A stretch of 64,000 bases of DNA from an uncultured Eubacteriales bacterium (GCA_949292905.1 CASFAV010000013.1:62001-126000); one strand, 5' to 3'. Shown: positions 32,683 through 41,285, counted from the stretch's first letter. Translations and numbers: made by a program. Notes: a model not told the origin generated them from the sequence alone.

Positions 32683-34374
32683 TCAGCCGTTAGCCGCCGA
32701 AGGATCTATCTCGTATATAGCCGCTTCGTAAGGCTTGAGAAGAATAGCGTCTCCGAGAGTTTCCTCCTGCGTCGCCCAGTTGTCCATAACAAGCTTCGCT
32801 CCGCGGGAATTCGGTATCGTGTCTATATTGAGAGCTACTTTCTTCTCCGCAAAATTACAGAACACTATGTATCTATGGCTACCTAATTTGCGCTCATAGC
32901 AGTACACTTTCTTGTTCTTCGGGAAGTATTCGATATAGTCGCCGTCGCGTATCACGTCGTTTCCTTTGCGGAATTCGATGAGCTTCTTATAGAAGTTGAG
33001 TATCGAATTGGGGTTCTTGAGATCGCTCGCAACGTTGATTTCGCCGAGGTTGGGATTTATCTTCATCCACGGCTTGCCGGTAGTGAAGCCCGCGCCCGTC
33101 TTGTCCTCCCACTGCATGGGGGTTCGCGCGTGATCGCGTGCGCGCTTCGACATAGCCCATCTCGCCAAAGGCATCAGAGGCGGGAATATCTTGCGTATGA
33201 GGCTGAATACCCGCGTCGCCATTATGTCTACGTATTCCTTCTCCTCGAGACGGATATTCGTCATTCCTATTTCCTGTCCCTGATATACGTACGGCGTTCC
33301 TCGCAGCATCATATACGATACCGCGAGCATCTTGCCGAGTTCTTTGCGGTAATATCCTCTGCCGTTGCCGTAGCGGGTTATCGAGCGGGGCTGATCGTGA
33401 TTCTCGTAGTACAGCGTATTCCAACAGTTTTTCGGAAGCGCCTGCCACGCGCTTTGCACCGCTTTGAACTTCGCGAGATTGAATTTGACGGGGAAGAAGC
33501 TCCACTTCATGTCCACGTCCATGAGCTCGAAAGTTATCGCGCTGTCCAGCTCGTGCCTGTCCTCCGCTATTATCATCGGCGCGTCGGTGAGCTTGCAACC
33601 GATAGCTTCGCCCACTATCATCGTGTCGTATTTCGACCAGGCTTTCTCGTATATCTCGTTAAGGTATTCGTGGATATGCGGTCCCAGCACGAAGTGCTCG
33701 TCGCCGCACATCACGGGATTGAATTTACCGTCGGGCAGCCCTTCCGCCTTGCTTATATAGGTTATGACGTCGCAACGGAAGCCGTCCACGCCGAGTTCGA
33801 ACCAGTAATTGCATATATCTGCCACTTCCTGACGCACTTTGGGGTTGTCCCAGTTCAGATCGGGTTGCTTTTTGCTGAAAAGATGCAGATACCATTCGCC
33901 CGTTGTCTCGTCGTACTGCCACGCGGAGCCCGTAAACCTCGAAGTCCAGTTGTTGGGCGGACGCTTGCCGTCCTTGCCCTTACCCTTACGCCATATATAA
34001 TAATCGCGGTAAGGATTGTCCTTCGAAGAACGGCTCTGCTTGAACCATTCGTGCTCGTCGGAAGTGTGATTGACGACAAGGTCCATAACGAGCTTGATAC
34101 CGCGTTCGTGCATTCCCGCTATCATCTCTTTCCAGTCGTCGAGAGTGCCGAATTCGGGATTGATGTCACGGTAATCGGAAATATCGTAACCGTTATCGTC
34201 GTTGGGCGATTTGTAGACGGGCGAAAGCCATACCGCCGTAACGCCCAGCTCTTTAAGATAATCGAGCTTGGAAATTATACCGCGGATATCGCCTATACCG
34301 TCGCCGTTCGAGTCGCAGAAACTGCGGGGATAGATCTGATAAAATACTGCGTCTTTATACCATCCGGTCTTCAT
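32683..34374 (-). CDS. GH13 alpha-glucosidase (oligo-1,6-glucosidase type)
   Basis: 563 residues from the ATG at 34374 (AAGGAG upstream). GH13 motifs in order: DLVVNHTS (region I, about residue 100), DGFRCDVITY (region II, nucleophile Asp near 198), IVGEAI (region III, acid Glu) and ENHDQPR (region IV, Asp). The Val after the nucleophile Asp is the residue usually seen in alpha-1,6-cleaving GH13_31 enzymes, so isomalto-oligosaccharides are a likely substrate; this is inference. No signal peptide, so it acts in the cytosol on imported sugar. Last gene of a five-gene sugar operon, 43 nt after the Gfo/Idh gene. Confidence 0.94.
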   Translation of the reverse strand: MKTGWYKDAVFYQIYPRSFCDSNGDGIGDIRGIISKLDYLKELGVTAVWLSPVYKSPNDDNGYDISDYRDINPEFGTLDDWKEMIAGMHERGIKLVMDLVVNHTSDEHEWFKQSRSSKDNPYRDYYIWRKGKGKDGKRPPNNWTSRFTGSAWQYDETTGEWYLHLFSKKQPDLNWDNPKVRQEVADICNYWFELGVDGFRCDVITYISKAEGLPDGKFNPVMCGDEHFVLGPHIHEYLNEIYEKAWSKYDTMIVGEAIGCKLTDAPMIIAEDRHELDSAITFELMDVDMKWSFFPVKFNLAKFKAVQSAWQALPKNCWNTLYYENHDQPRSITRYGNGRGYYRKELGKMLAVSYMMLRGTPYVYQGQEIGMTNIRLEEKEYVDIMATRVFSLIRKIFPPLMPLARWAMSKRARDHARTPMQWEDKTGAGFTTGKPWMKINPNLGEINVASDLKNPNSILNFYKKLIEFRKGNDVIRDGDYIEYFPKNKKVYCYERKLGSHRYIVFCNFAEKKVALNIDTIPNSRGAKLVMDNWATQEETLGDAILLKPYEAAIYEIDPSAANG

Positions 34375-34416
34375 ATTGCTCCTTTGCGCATGCGGCGCGG
34401 GGCGCAAGCCCTGCCG

Positions 34417-35577
34417 TTATTGCACCTTCTTTTTGCTTGATTCTCTTTCTTCGGCTTTGCGTTTCTCGAGCTCGTCGATGAATTTGTCCTCGTCGATGGG
34501 AAGCTCCACCGCTTCTCCCGTCCAGCTCGAAAGATGTATCGCGTTGGATATCGTAAGTCCTCTGATACCTTCCGCGCCGGGAGCGATAAGCGGTTCGCCG
34601 TCGATTATGTGATTGGTGAAATTGTTGATTATACCTGTGTGCTGACCGAATACGTTCATCATCAGTTCGCACAGCTTCGACATCCTCTTGACGGTCTTGT
34701 GCGAAGGTATGGAGGGCATAAACTTCTTATTGGTAGCGTTGAATACGGATTCAGCAACTTCCAGCTCCGTGAATACGAGTTTGTTGTTCTCGATCACGAT
34801 CTTGCCCTTGTCGCCGTCTATCTCGAGACGGTTGGTTCCCGGAAAGTCGTGAGTCGAGGTGATGAACACGCCCGTAGCGCCGTTGGGATATTCCATATAC
34901 GCCGTGACGTCGTTCTCGACGTTGATGTCGCGGTTCCTGCCCACTTTGGCGTAGCCGCGTATCATCGAAGGCATTCCGCCGAGCCACTGGAACAGATCGA
35001 GCTGGTGCGGGCACTGATTGATGAGCACGCCGCCGCCTTCGCCCGCCCAGGTACCTCTCCAACCGCCCTGGTTGTAATAGGCTTGCGGACGGTACCAGTT
35101 GGTTATTATCCAGTTGATGCGCTTCATTTCGCCGAGACGTCCCGTTTCGACGAGTTCTTTGGCGAAACGGTACAGCTTGTTCGTGCGCTGATTGTACATT
35201 ATTCCGAAAGTGAGTTCGGGTTTGGTCGCCGCGTACTCGTTGAGCTCGCGAATTGCTTTCGTATACACTCCCGCAGGCTTCTCGATAAGGGTGTGGAGCC
35301 CTTTGGAAAGCGCGTAAGTGGCTATCACGGGGTGATCGTAGTGCGGAGTCGCGACGAGCACCGCGTCCACTTTGCCGCTGTCGATAAGCGATTTGTAGTC
35401 GTCGAAAAATTCCACGCCTTTCGATTTGAGATTTTTCTCCGCCCACTCTTTACGCTCGGGGGAAATATCGCATACGGCGGTAAGCGTGCCGTTCTTGATG
35501 AGCCCGTGCGTGAAACGCAGACAATGCAGGGAACCCATCTTGCCTATTCCGATGATACCGAATCTTACCTTATCCAT
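34417..35577 (-). CDS. Gfo/Idh/MocA family oxidoreductase
   Basis: 386 residues. N-terminal NAD(P)-binding Rossmann domain with FGIIGIGKMGSLH (6-18) and the EKPAGVYTK motif near residue 95 that carries the catalytic Lys. The C-terminal half has the usual beta-sheet dimer domain, with GGGVLINQCPHQLDLFQW holding the conserved His/Asp positions. Family members oxidise or epimerise sugars, inositol or sugar acids. It is translated from an ATG overlapping the stop of the sugar isomerase gene (TAATG), so the two probably act on the same substrate. Confidence 0.92.
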   Translation of the reverse strand: MDKVRFGIIGIGKMGSLHCLRFTHGLIKNGTLTAVCDISPERKEWAEKNLKSKGVEFFDDYKSLIDSGKVDAVLVATPHYDHPVIATYALSKGLHTLIEKPAGVYTKAIRELNEYAATKPELTFGIMYNQRTNKLYRFAKELVETGRLGEMKRINWIITNWYRPQAYYNQGGWRGTWAGEGGGVLINQCPHQLDLFQWLGGMPSMIRGYAKVGRNRDINVENDVTAYMEYPNGATGVFITSTHDFPGTNRLEIDGDKGKIVIENNKLVFTELEVAESVFNATNKKFMPSIPSHKTVKRMSKLCELMMNVFGQHTGIINNFTNHIIDGEPLIAPGAEGIRGLTISNAIHLSSWTGEAVELPIDEDKFIDELEKRKAEERESSKKKVQ

Positions 35578-36503
35578 TATTCGGACGCCTCCTCGATGAA
35601 TTTCTTGAGATTTTTATACTGAATGACGAATACGTCTTTGCGGCTGACGCTGTCCGTAGTCTTCTTGCCCAGCTTGGAATCGATGTAACGGAAGGCTTTA
35701 TAGAATTCCGGTTTCATATAGCGGGCAAAGGGTACGAAATAGAGGAATTTCCTGCCGACGGCATATTTCCCGGTGTGCGGTTCGAGAGTCATGAAGCCCT
35801 CGTAGTTGCGCGCTTCGAGATCGGCAAAGATCTTTTTATAATCGGTGACGCCCAGTCCGAGCGGTACTTCGACGCGCGTTTCCTTGTCGCAGTCCTTCAT
35901 GTGATAATAGACGACGTAATCCTTCACTTTCTCATACGCCGCGTTGGGGTCTACGCCCACCTGAATGTAATTGCTCGCGTCGTATATGAGTTTAAGTTTG
36001 GGGCTGTCGATCGTGTGGTAAATGTCGAGACAACGGTCGTCGGTGTCGCCGTATATCTCCTTCTCGTTCTCGTGAAGGAGGATAACGTCGGAATCCTCCA
36101 CGCATTCGACGAATTTTCTCAGTTTATCCATGACCGCGTCGCGGTAATTGGCGGGATCCTCTCCCGCAGGCATGAAGAAGCTGAACATTCTTATGTATTT
36201 GCAGTTCATCACCGTGCATATTTTGACGAGCTCTTTGAGCTGAACGAGCTGCTTGGCGAAGCCTTCTTCGTCGTTGATACCCACTTTCCCTATAGGCGAA
36301 CCTATGGAACTGAAGGCTATACCTTCTGCGTCGAGCTTGGGCTTCACCGCCGCCACGAATTCCTCCACGGTATAATCCGCTATATTTTTGCCGTCGATAT
36401 TTCTCGGGCAGATATATTTTTCTCCCAATTCTTTGGCAAGCTCGATCTGCTTGTCAAGGCTGAAACTCACTTCGTCGTAAAATCCCGAAATGGTCACTTT
36501 CAT
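35577..36503 (-). CDS. sugar phosphate isomerase/epimerase (xylose isomerase-like TIM barrel)
   Basis: 308 residues. TIM-barrel AP endonuclease 2-like fold; conserved metal-site pieces include LLHENEKEIYGD, LIYDASNYIQVG and YYHMKDCD near the C-terminal half, plus GFMTLEPHTG. Members interconvert ketoses, inosose or tagaturonate-type compounds, and often sit beside Gfo/Idh dehydrogenases as here. The exact sugar is not evident. GGAGGAGATAAAT precedes the ATG. It lies 130 nt downstream of the SDR gene. Confidence 0.88.
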   Translation of the reverse strand: MKVTISGFYDEVSFSLDKQIELAKELGEKYICPRNIDGKNIADYTVEEFVAAVKPKLDAEGIAFSSIGSPIGKVGINDEEGFAKQLVQLKELVKICTVMNCKYIRMFSFFMPAGEDPANYRDAVMDKLRKFVECVEDSDVILLHENEKEIYGDTDDRCLDIYHTIDSPKLKLIYDASNYIQVGVDPNAAYEKVKDYVVYYHMKDCDKETRVEVPLGLGVTDYKKIFADLEARNYEGFMTLEPHTGKYAVGRKFLYFVPFARYMKPEFYKAFRYIDSKLGKKTTDSVSRKDVFVIQYKNLKKFIEEASE

Positions 36504-36597
36504 ATATTTATCTCCTCCTGATTGATAACCGTTATTTGCCGCGGAACGCGACGGTCCCGCCCGCGAATTTATATTTTAATAATTATATTTTACTTGT

Positions 36598-36616
36598 CGG
36601 CGCGTTATTCGCGCCG
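36598..36616 (-). other. hairpin after the SDR gene
   Basis: CGGCGCG-ttatt-CGCGCCG, a 7-bp stem, 18 nt after the SDR stop on the minus strand, without a T run. It may be a weak terminator or a processing site within the sugar operon. Confidence 0.4.
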
Positions 36617-36633
36617 TCTTGCGGAAAGTGTCT

Positions 36634-37479
36634 TTACACTCCCGAATACGCCGAGAAACCGCCGTCGACGGGAACGACCACGCCGGTCACGAAGCCGCTG
36701 AATTCCTCGTCCGCAAGCCACAGGAGAGTGCCCACGAGCTCTCCGAGCTCGCCGAATCTGCCCATAGGCGTATGCGAAATGATCTTGTGCGAACGGGGCG
36801 TGAGCTCGCCTTTCTCGTTATAGAGAAGGGCACGGTTCTGATTGCCCACGAAAAAGCCGGGCGCTATCGCGTTGACGCGGATACCCATGCCGGCGAAATG
36901 CACGGCGAGCCATTCGGTGAAATTGGACACCGCCGATTTAGCGGCGCTGTAGGCGGGTATCTTCGTCAGAGGACGGAAAGCGTTCATACTGCTGATATTG
37001 ATGACGGAGCCACCCGTCTCGACCATTCCTTTCGCAAAAGCCTGCGTAGTAAGCAGAATGGACGTGAAATTGAGGTCGAAAAGCTTTCTTATGGCGTTGC
37101 TTTCGAGGCTGAAAAAGGATTTTACCGAAGGATCGGTAATGTCGCCTTTTTCGTAATATTCTTTGTCCGTCGTCGCGGCGGGATGATTGCCGCCCGCGCC
37201 GTTTATAAGCATATTCACACAGCCGAGATCCTTGACGACCTTCTCGTAGCAATCGTCGAGGCTCGCCCTGTCGAGCACGTTCGCGAAATACGCGCGCGCT
37301 ATACCGCCGTTCTCGTTGATCTCGTCGGCGACTTTGCGCGCGCCGTCGAGGTTGATGTCGATGAGAGCGACTTTTGCGCCTACTTTGGCGAGTTCTTTGG
37401 CAAAACAGGAACATATAGCTCCCGCGGCGCCCGTAAGGGCGACGGTCTTATTACTCAAATCGATATTATATCTTTGCAT
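36634..37479 (-). CDS. SDR oxidoreductase, probable fructuronate (D-mannonate) reductase
   Basis: 281 residues. Classical SDR: TGAAGAICS (16-24, NAD binding), NGAGG, the catalytic Ser in NISSMNAF, YSAAK with Tyr and Lys, then NAIAPGFF. In several Firmicutes (B. subtilis YjmF) an SDR of this kind, next to uxuA, reduces D-fructuronate to D-mannonate. The neighbouring uxuA (78 nt upstream on the same strand) makes that the best assignment here. Other sugar-alcohol or ketose dehydrogenase activities remain possible. GGAGGAG precedes the ATG. Confidence 0.88.
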   Translation of the reverse strand: MQRYNIDLSNKTVALTGAAGAICSCFAKELAKVGAKVALIDINLDGARKVADEINENGGIARAYFANVLDRASLDDCYEKVVKDLGCVNMLINGAGGNHPAATTDKEYYEKGDITDPSVKSFFSLESNAIRKLFDLNFTSILLTTQAFAKGMVETGGSVINISSMNAFRPLTKIPAYSAAKSAVSNFTEWLAVHFAGMGIRVNAIAPGFFVGNQNRALLYNEKGELTPRSHKIISHTPMGRFGELGELVGTLLWLADEEFSGFVTGVVVPVDGGFSAYSGV

Positions 37480-37521
37480 ATTTTTCTCCTCCGCGGGCGA
37501 TTACCCGTTTGTTCAAAAGAT

Positions 37522-37544
37522 ACGGCGTTCGTAACGAACGCCGT
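37522..37544 (-). other. strong hairpin between uxuA and the SDR gene
   Basis: ACGGCGTTCG-taa-CGAACGCCGT, 10 bp, followed on the minus strand by ATCTTTTG. It may partly terminate transcription or protect the upstream uxuA transcript end, giving different levels of the two enzymes. Confidence 0.5.
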
Positions 37545-37557
37545 CATCAATAACGAT

Positions 37558-38604
37558 TCAACGACCTTTTTTCTCCGCGTAAACGGCTTCGAAAAGACCG
37601 TAAAGATACATGGCGCCCAAAGCGCGGTCGTAAAGACCGTAACCGGGCTTGCCCTTTTCGCCCCAGATCATTCTGCCGTGGTCCGGTCTCACATATCCGT
37701 CGAAGCCGCCGTCGACGAGTGCGCGCACTATGGCGAGCATATCGAGGGAGCCCGCGCGGGTGGGATGCGCCGTCTCCTGGAACTTACGCGCCGCGTCGTG
37801 GCGGACGTTCCTGAGGTGCGCAAAATGTATCCTTCCTTCGGCGATCTTTATCATTTCGACGAGGTCGTTGGCGGGACTCGCGCCGAAACTTCCCGTACAG
37901 AACGTAACGCCGTTGCGCACGGAAGGATTGAGAGCGAGGAAGCGCCTGAGATGCTCCGCATCGGTGATGATACGCGGAAGACCGAATATCCCCCACGGCG
38001 GATCGTCGGGGTGGATAGCCATATTGACGTCGCACTCCTCCGCTACCGGAATGACCGCGTCGAGGAAGTACTTGAGATTTTCAAAAAGCTTATCCTCGTC
38101 GATATCCTTGTAAGCGTTGAGAAGTCCGACGAGTTGCTCGTGCGTGTAACTCTCGTCCCAACCGGGCAAAGAGAGCGAAGTTTTGAGCGGATTGAGAGAA
38201 AGAACGGTCTCCTCGTCGTACGCAAGCGAATTGCTGCCGTCCGCGAGCGGGCGAGCCATTTCGCTTCTCAACCAGTCGAAAACGGGCATGAAATTGTAGC
38301 AAATACACTTAACGCCGTATTTCGCGAGACGTCTCACGTTCTCGCAGTAATTGGCGATAAGCCTGTCCCTGGTCGGAGCGCCGAGCTTGATGTCCTCGTG
38401 CACGGGGACGGATTCCACCACTTCGAAGGTAAGTCCGTGCGAAGCGGCGGTATCTTTGAGAGCGAGTATGCTTTTTTCGCTCCAGACTTCGCCTACCGGA
38501 ACGTCGTAAACCGCGCTTACGACGGAATCGACTACCGGAATTTGCGCTATCTTCTCAATGGACACGGGATCTCCGGTGCCATACCATCTGAAAGTCATTT
38601 TCAT
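37558..38604 (-). CDS. uxuA: mannonate dehydratase
   Basis: 348 residues from the ATG at 38604, whose MKMTFRWYG start matches the family. TIM barrel with the metal-binding HPDDPPWG motif, [17 protein letters not shown] and [11 protein letters not shown] near the C-terminus. It dehydrates D-mannonate to 2-keto-3-deoxygluconate in the glucuronate branch of hexuronate breakdown. It begins the sugar operon. A CcpA/LacI-type operator overlaps its -35 box, and the ATG lies 7 nt beyond the -10 box with no Shine-Dalgarno site, so the mRNA is probably leaderless. Later steps (kdgK, kdgA, uxaC) are not in this window. Confidence 0.96.
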   Translation of the reverse strand: MKMTFRWYGTGDPVSIEKIAQIPVVDSVVSAVYDVPVGEVWSEKSILALKDTAASHGLTFEVVESVPVHEDIKLGAPTRDRLIANYCENVRRLAKYGVKCICYNFMPVFDWLRSEMARPLADGSNSLAYDEETVLSLNPLKTSLSLPGWDESYTHEQLVGLLNAYKDIDEDKLFENLKYFLDAVIPVAEECDVNMAIHPDDPPWGIFGLPRIITDAEHLRRFLALNPSVRNGVTFCTGSFGASPANDLVEMIKIAEGRIHFAHLRNVRHDAARKFQETAHPTRAGSLDMLAIVRALVDGGFDGYVRPDHGRMIWGEKGKPGYGLYDRALGAMYLYGLFEAVYAEKKGR

Positions 38605-38611
38605 AGCTTGA

Positions 38612-38640
38612 ATTTTACCACAAAACGGAAACGATTTCAA
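38612..38640 (-). promoter_or_regulatory. promoter of uxuA
   Basis: On the minus strand TTGAAA (38640-38635), a 17-nt spacer and TAAAAT (38617-38612); the ATG follows after 7 nt. Confidence 0.65.
38626..38639 (-). promoter_or_regulatory. cre-like operator over the uxuA -35 box
   Basis: TGAAATCGTTTCCG on the minus strand fits the CcpA cre consensus TGNAANCGNTTNCA at every fixed base except the last. It overlaps the -35 box, so binding should repress. LacI/GalR-family hexuronate regulators bind similar CG-centred sites, so the owner is undecided. Confidence 0.65.
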
Positions 38641-38684
38641 TTATTTAACGCGAATATTTTAATTACGCGCGCATATTTTTTAGT

Positions 38685-39212
38685 ATGAACGTCGTATTCA
38701 CTGTGATAATCGGGGCGTCCTGCGTCCTGCTCGCGGTAACCGACCCCGGAGGAATGTTGCCCGCATTCCTTGACGGAGCGGCAAATTCTTTAAGACTGAG
38801 CGCGCTCCTTTTCGGCAGTTACGCGCTGTGGCTTTCGGCGATAAAAATACTGGAAGCCTCCGGCGCGCAGAAATTCTTGAGAAAATTGTTGAAACCGCTC
38901 ACGAACGCGCTGTTTCCCGGCGAATCGGAAGAAACTTCGGACGCGATAACGCTGAACTTTGCCGCCAATCTCATCGGCGCGGGCGGCGCCGCCACACCGG
39001 CGGGGCTCAAAGCGATGAGCGGTATGCGCTCGAAAAAAAACGCCGTGATGCTCGTGGTACTTAATTCCACGTCGCTCCAGCTTATTCCCACCACGGTCAT
39101 AGCGATCCGCGCGGGGCTCGGCTCCGTCACGGACGTGATACTCCCCACCGTCATAGTCACTTTGTTCACGAGCGCGATAGCCGTGATAGCCGTCAAGGTA
39201 TTCGTCAGATGA
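38685..39212 (+). CDS. spmA: spore maturation protein A
   Basis: 175 residues, four or five membrane segments in a nucleoside-recognition/gate domain. FAANLIGAGGAATPAGLKAM in the middle and NSTSLQLIPTTVIAIR are the SpmA hallmarks. SpmA and SpmB are needed for full dehydration of the spore core. The 4-nt overlap with spmB is the usual arrangement. There is no Shine-Dalgarno site; GAATATT-N13-CATATTTT lies just before the ATG and resembles a sigma-E type promoter, which would give a leaderless mRNA. This implies the organism, or its recent ancestor, sporulates. Confidence 0.93.
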   Translation: MNVVFTVIIGASCVLLAVTDPGGMLPAFLDGAANSLRLSALLFGSYALWLSAIKILEASGAQKFLRKLLKPLTNALFPGESEETSDAITLNFAANLIGAGGAATPAGLKAMSGMRSKKNAVMLVVLNSTSLQLIPTTVIAIRAGLGSVTDVILPTVIVTLFTSAIAVIAVKVFVR

Positions 39213-39712
39213 TATACGTTATCCCGGTAGTACTGTGTCTTATTTTCGCCGTAGGAGCGGCGCGCAAAGTCAAGCTTTACGACTCATTCGTCGCGGGCGT
39301 CAAAGAAGCCGTGGGGCTCTCGATAAGGTTGCTCCCCTATCTCGCGGTCGTATTCATGGCTATGGAACTCATGCGCGCAAGCGGTCTGTCGGCAATGCTC
39401 GGAAAATTCGTTTCCCCTTTATTCTCGTTGCTTGGGATACCGAATGAACTTGCCGAACTGCTTATACTACGTCCCCTGTCCGGTAGCGGGAGCCTTGCGG
39501 TGCTCGAAGGGATATACGAGCGGTACGGAGTCGATTCCTATATATCGCGCTCGGCGAGCGTGATAATGGGAAGCTCCGACACGGTATTATACATAGCGGC
39601 GGTGTATTTTTCGGGATACAAAGAGAACGGCACCCGCGCCGCGGTACCTATCGCTCTCGCCGTAACGTTTTTGGGCGCGATAGCCGCCTGCCTCGTCTGT
39701 CGGTTCCTGTAA
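39209..39712 (+). CDS. spmB: spore maturation protein B
   Basis: 167 residues with several membrane helices and the second gate domain: LLPYLAVVFMAMELMRASG, RPLSGSGSLAVL, and MGSSDTVLYIAAVYF, the SpmB signatures. Start ATG overlaps the spmA stop (ATGA). Works with SpmA in spore core dehydration. The transcript appears to run toward the hairpin near 39725-39742, but that hairpin has its T run only on the minus-strand side. Confidence 0.95.
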   Translation: MIYVIPVVLCLIFAVGAARKVKLYDSFVAGVKEAVGLSIRLLPYLAVVFMAMELMRASGLSAMLGKFVSPLFSLLGIPNELAELLILRPLSGSGSLAVLEGIYERYGVDSYISRSASVIMGSSDTVLYIAAVYFSGYKENGTRAAVPIALAVTFLGAIAACLVCRFL

Positions 39713-39713
39713 A

Positions 39714-39742
39714 CAAAAAAATAAGCCCGCAGATATGCGGGC
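39714..39742 (-). terminator. terminator of the XRE regulator gene
   Basis: GCCCGCA-gata-TGCGGGC; on the minus strand followed by TTATTTTTTT. Confidence 0.75.
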
Positions 39743-39789
39743 GGAGTACTGCGTGTATTTACTCTTCGATCGGTACGCGCCGGGCGCGC

Positions 39790-40020
39790 CTATATATCGG
39801 ATTTCCCCACGAGATAATCTATACTGACGTCAAAAAAGTCGCTCAGCTTCCAAAGGCTCTCGATACTCGGCTCTTTTTTGCCGTTAAGCCAGTTACATAT
39901 GGTACTTTGACTTATGCCGAGTTTCTTCGCAAGCGCATATTGCGAAATTTTTTCCGCTTCCATGAGATATTTGATCCTTGTCACGATTTTTATATCGATT
40001 TTCGTCATATCCGTTGACAT
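39790..40020 (-). CDS. XRE family helix-turn-helix regulator
   Basis: 76 residues if started at the ATG at 40020; an ATG at 40008 gives 72 residues. Neither has a Shine-Dalgarno site. A single Cro/C1-type HTH domain covers nearly the whole protein: SQYALAKKLGISQSTICNWLNGK then PSIESLWKLSDFFDVSIDYLVG. Small stand-alone repressors of this kind often regulate their own and the divergent gene. The divergent zinc-ribbon membrane protein gene starts 70 nt away, and two palindromes lie in that spacer. Confidence 0.9.
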   Translation of the reverse strand: MSTDMTKIDIKIVTRIKYLMEAEKISQYALAKKLGISQSTICNWLNGKKEPSIESLWKLSDFFDVSIDYLVGKSDI

Positions 40021-40042
40021 TATATGTCCAAAGAGATATAAT
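40014..40042 (+). promoter_or_regulatory. consensus promoter of the zinc-ribbon protein gene
   Basis: TTGACA (40014-40019), a 17-nt spacer and TATAAT (40037-40042): a perfect sigma-A promoter. On the opposite strand, TTGACT (40050-40045) and TATAAT (40024-40019) could serve the XRE gene with a long 20-nt spacer, so the two promoters face each other and overlap. Confidence 0.85.
40016..40028. promoter_or_regulatory. palindrome over the promoter, candidate XRE operator 1
   Basis: GACAT-tat-ATGTC, 5-bp arms, covering the -35 of the plus-strand promoter and the -10 of the minus-strand one. A repressor bound here would shut both. Confidence 0.5.
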
Positions 40043-40053
40043 TTAGTCAATGC

Positions 40054-40067
40054 TTGCCCAAGGGCAA
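40054..40067. promoter_or_regulatory. palindrome downstream of the promoter, candidate XRE operator 2
   Basis: TTGCCC-aa-GGGCAA, a perfect 14-bp palindrome at about +5 to +18 of the plus-strand transcript and upstream of TAGGAGG. It could be an operator or a small hairpin before the ribosome site. Confidence 0.45.
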
Positions 40068-40090
40068 CTATTATGTAGGAGGCAAAACTA

Positions 40091-41215
40091 ATGAGTAAAA
40101 AAGTTTACACCAAGAAACAGTCCACGGTTTCTCAACTCGTAGTGAGATTGGTCCTGTCGGTCATTTCTTACGTATTGGGTATCTTATGTATCGCGACGTT
40201 CGAAGCCGATATCGGATTAAAAGTAGTCGGTATGTTGCTCCTGTGCGGACTGCCGTATATGATCGGCAGAAACTCGCGCAAGATGGAAAGATACATCGAC
40301 AGACACTCCAAAGGTTCGGAAGGAACGGTGGTCGTTGTCGTCAAAAAGAAGCATAAAGGCTGTCTGCGCGTCATACTGTCCGTAATACTCGGTCTGGCGC
40401 TCGGTATAGTACTTACCCCTTATCTTATCTTCAAATATATCACCGCCATTATAAAGCTTACCAAATCGAAATCGGACGACGAGGATATTACGGACGAGCC
40501 GGAAGCATCCGATGAGAAAGCGGAAGCCGAAACGCCCGCAAGCGTAGCTCCTCAAGCCGAAGGTCGCAGAGTATGTTCGAATTGCGGAGCGGAATTAGCC
40601 GCGAACGTAAACTTCTGCCCCAACTGCGGCACCCGGTACGATACTTCCGCAAGTTTTACCGCCTCCGCCAATAACGTTTCGGGGGTAATGACCGTTGACG
40701 ATCTTATCAGGTCGAGCCAAATCACGGGAAGGCTGTGGGCCCTCAGGCTCGCCGCGATGTTCTCCGTTCTGATAATATTGGTCGTAAATATCGCTATCCA
40801 GTTATCCTCTGAAGATTTTTCGACGCAAATAACAATATATTATCCCGTTATTGCTACGATTTTATGTCTGGCAAACATCATACTCGGCATTATAAGCATT
40901 AAAACTCCGGTAAAAAGGAAGCCTTTGACGTCAACGGCGGTAAGTTGCACGGTACTTTGTTTATTATCGCTTATTATGTCATTCGTGTTCCGTTTCGTAA
41001 GCGATCTGTCGCAGTTGAAGCCAAATCTGCTTATTTCAATACCGCAAATTATCGTTGTCGCCGCGGATATAGTCTTTATGTCCATAGGAATGGAAGGAAA
41101 ATTCGATTATAAAAATGAATTGCCCGCCAATAAGCTTAACGCGTCGTACGTTATGAGCGTAATAGCCGTAGTATCGGCGATCCTTTCCGTAGTGGCGCCG
41201 ATATATTACGCGTGA
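40091..41215 (+). CDS. zinc-ribbon membrane protein of unknown function
   Basis: 374 residues. Two hydrophobic segments near residues 15-55 and another at 95-120, an acidic linker, then a zinc ribbon VCSNCGAELAANVNFCPNCG (about 158-178), and four membrane helices in the C-terminal half (about 215-374). No enzyme motif is visible. Zinc-ribbon-plus-membrane proteins are common and poorly understood in Clostridia. It is driven by a perfect promoter, has TAGGAGG before the ATG, and is divergent from an XRE repressor that probably controls it. Confidence 0.82.
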   Translation: MSKKVYTKKQSTVSQLVVRLVLSVISYVLGILCIATFEADIGLKVVGMLLLCGLPYMIGRNSRKMERYIDRHSKGSEGTVVVVVKKKHKGCLRVILSVILGLALGIVLTPYLIFKYITAIIKLTKSKSDDEDITDEPEASDEKAEAETPASVAPQAEGRRVCSNCGAELAANVNFCPNCGTRYDTSASFTASANNVSGVMTVDDLIRSSQITGRLWALRLAAMFSVLIILVVNIAIQLSSEDFSTQITIYYPVIATILCLANIILGIISIKTPVKRKPLTSTAVSCTVLCLLSLIMSFVFRFVSDLSQLKPNLLISIPQIIVVAADIVFMSIGMEGKFDYKNELPANKLNASYVMSVIAVVSAILSVVAPIYYA

Positions 41216-41285
41216 TTAACCTAATAACGACCCGAAAACCGAAGGTAAAGCCGCGCGACAAAGCGTGAAATAACGCTGAGAGCGA

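Noticed and set aside
36619-38688. Very long antisense frame opposite the sugar operon
   Set aside because: It overlaps uxuA and the SDR gene, which have clear families. Long open frames opposite real genes come from the codon bias (many C- or G-ending codons) and occur across the whole window, for example opposite metG and the ABC genes.
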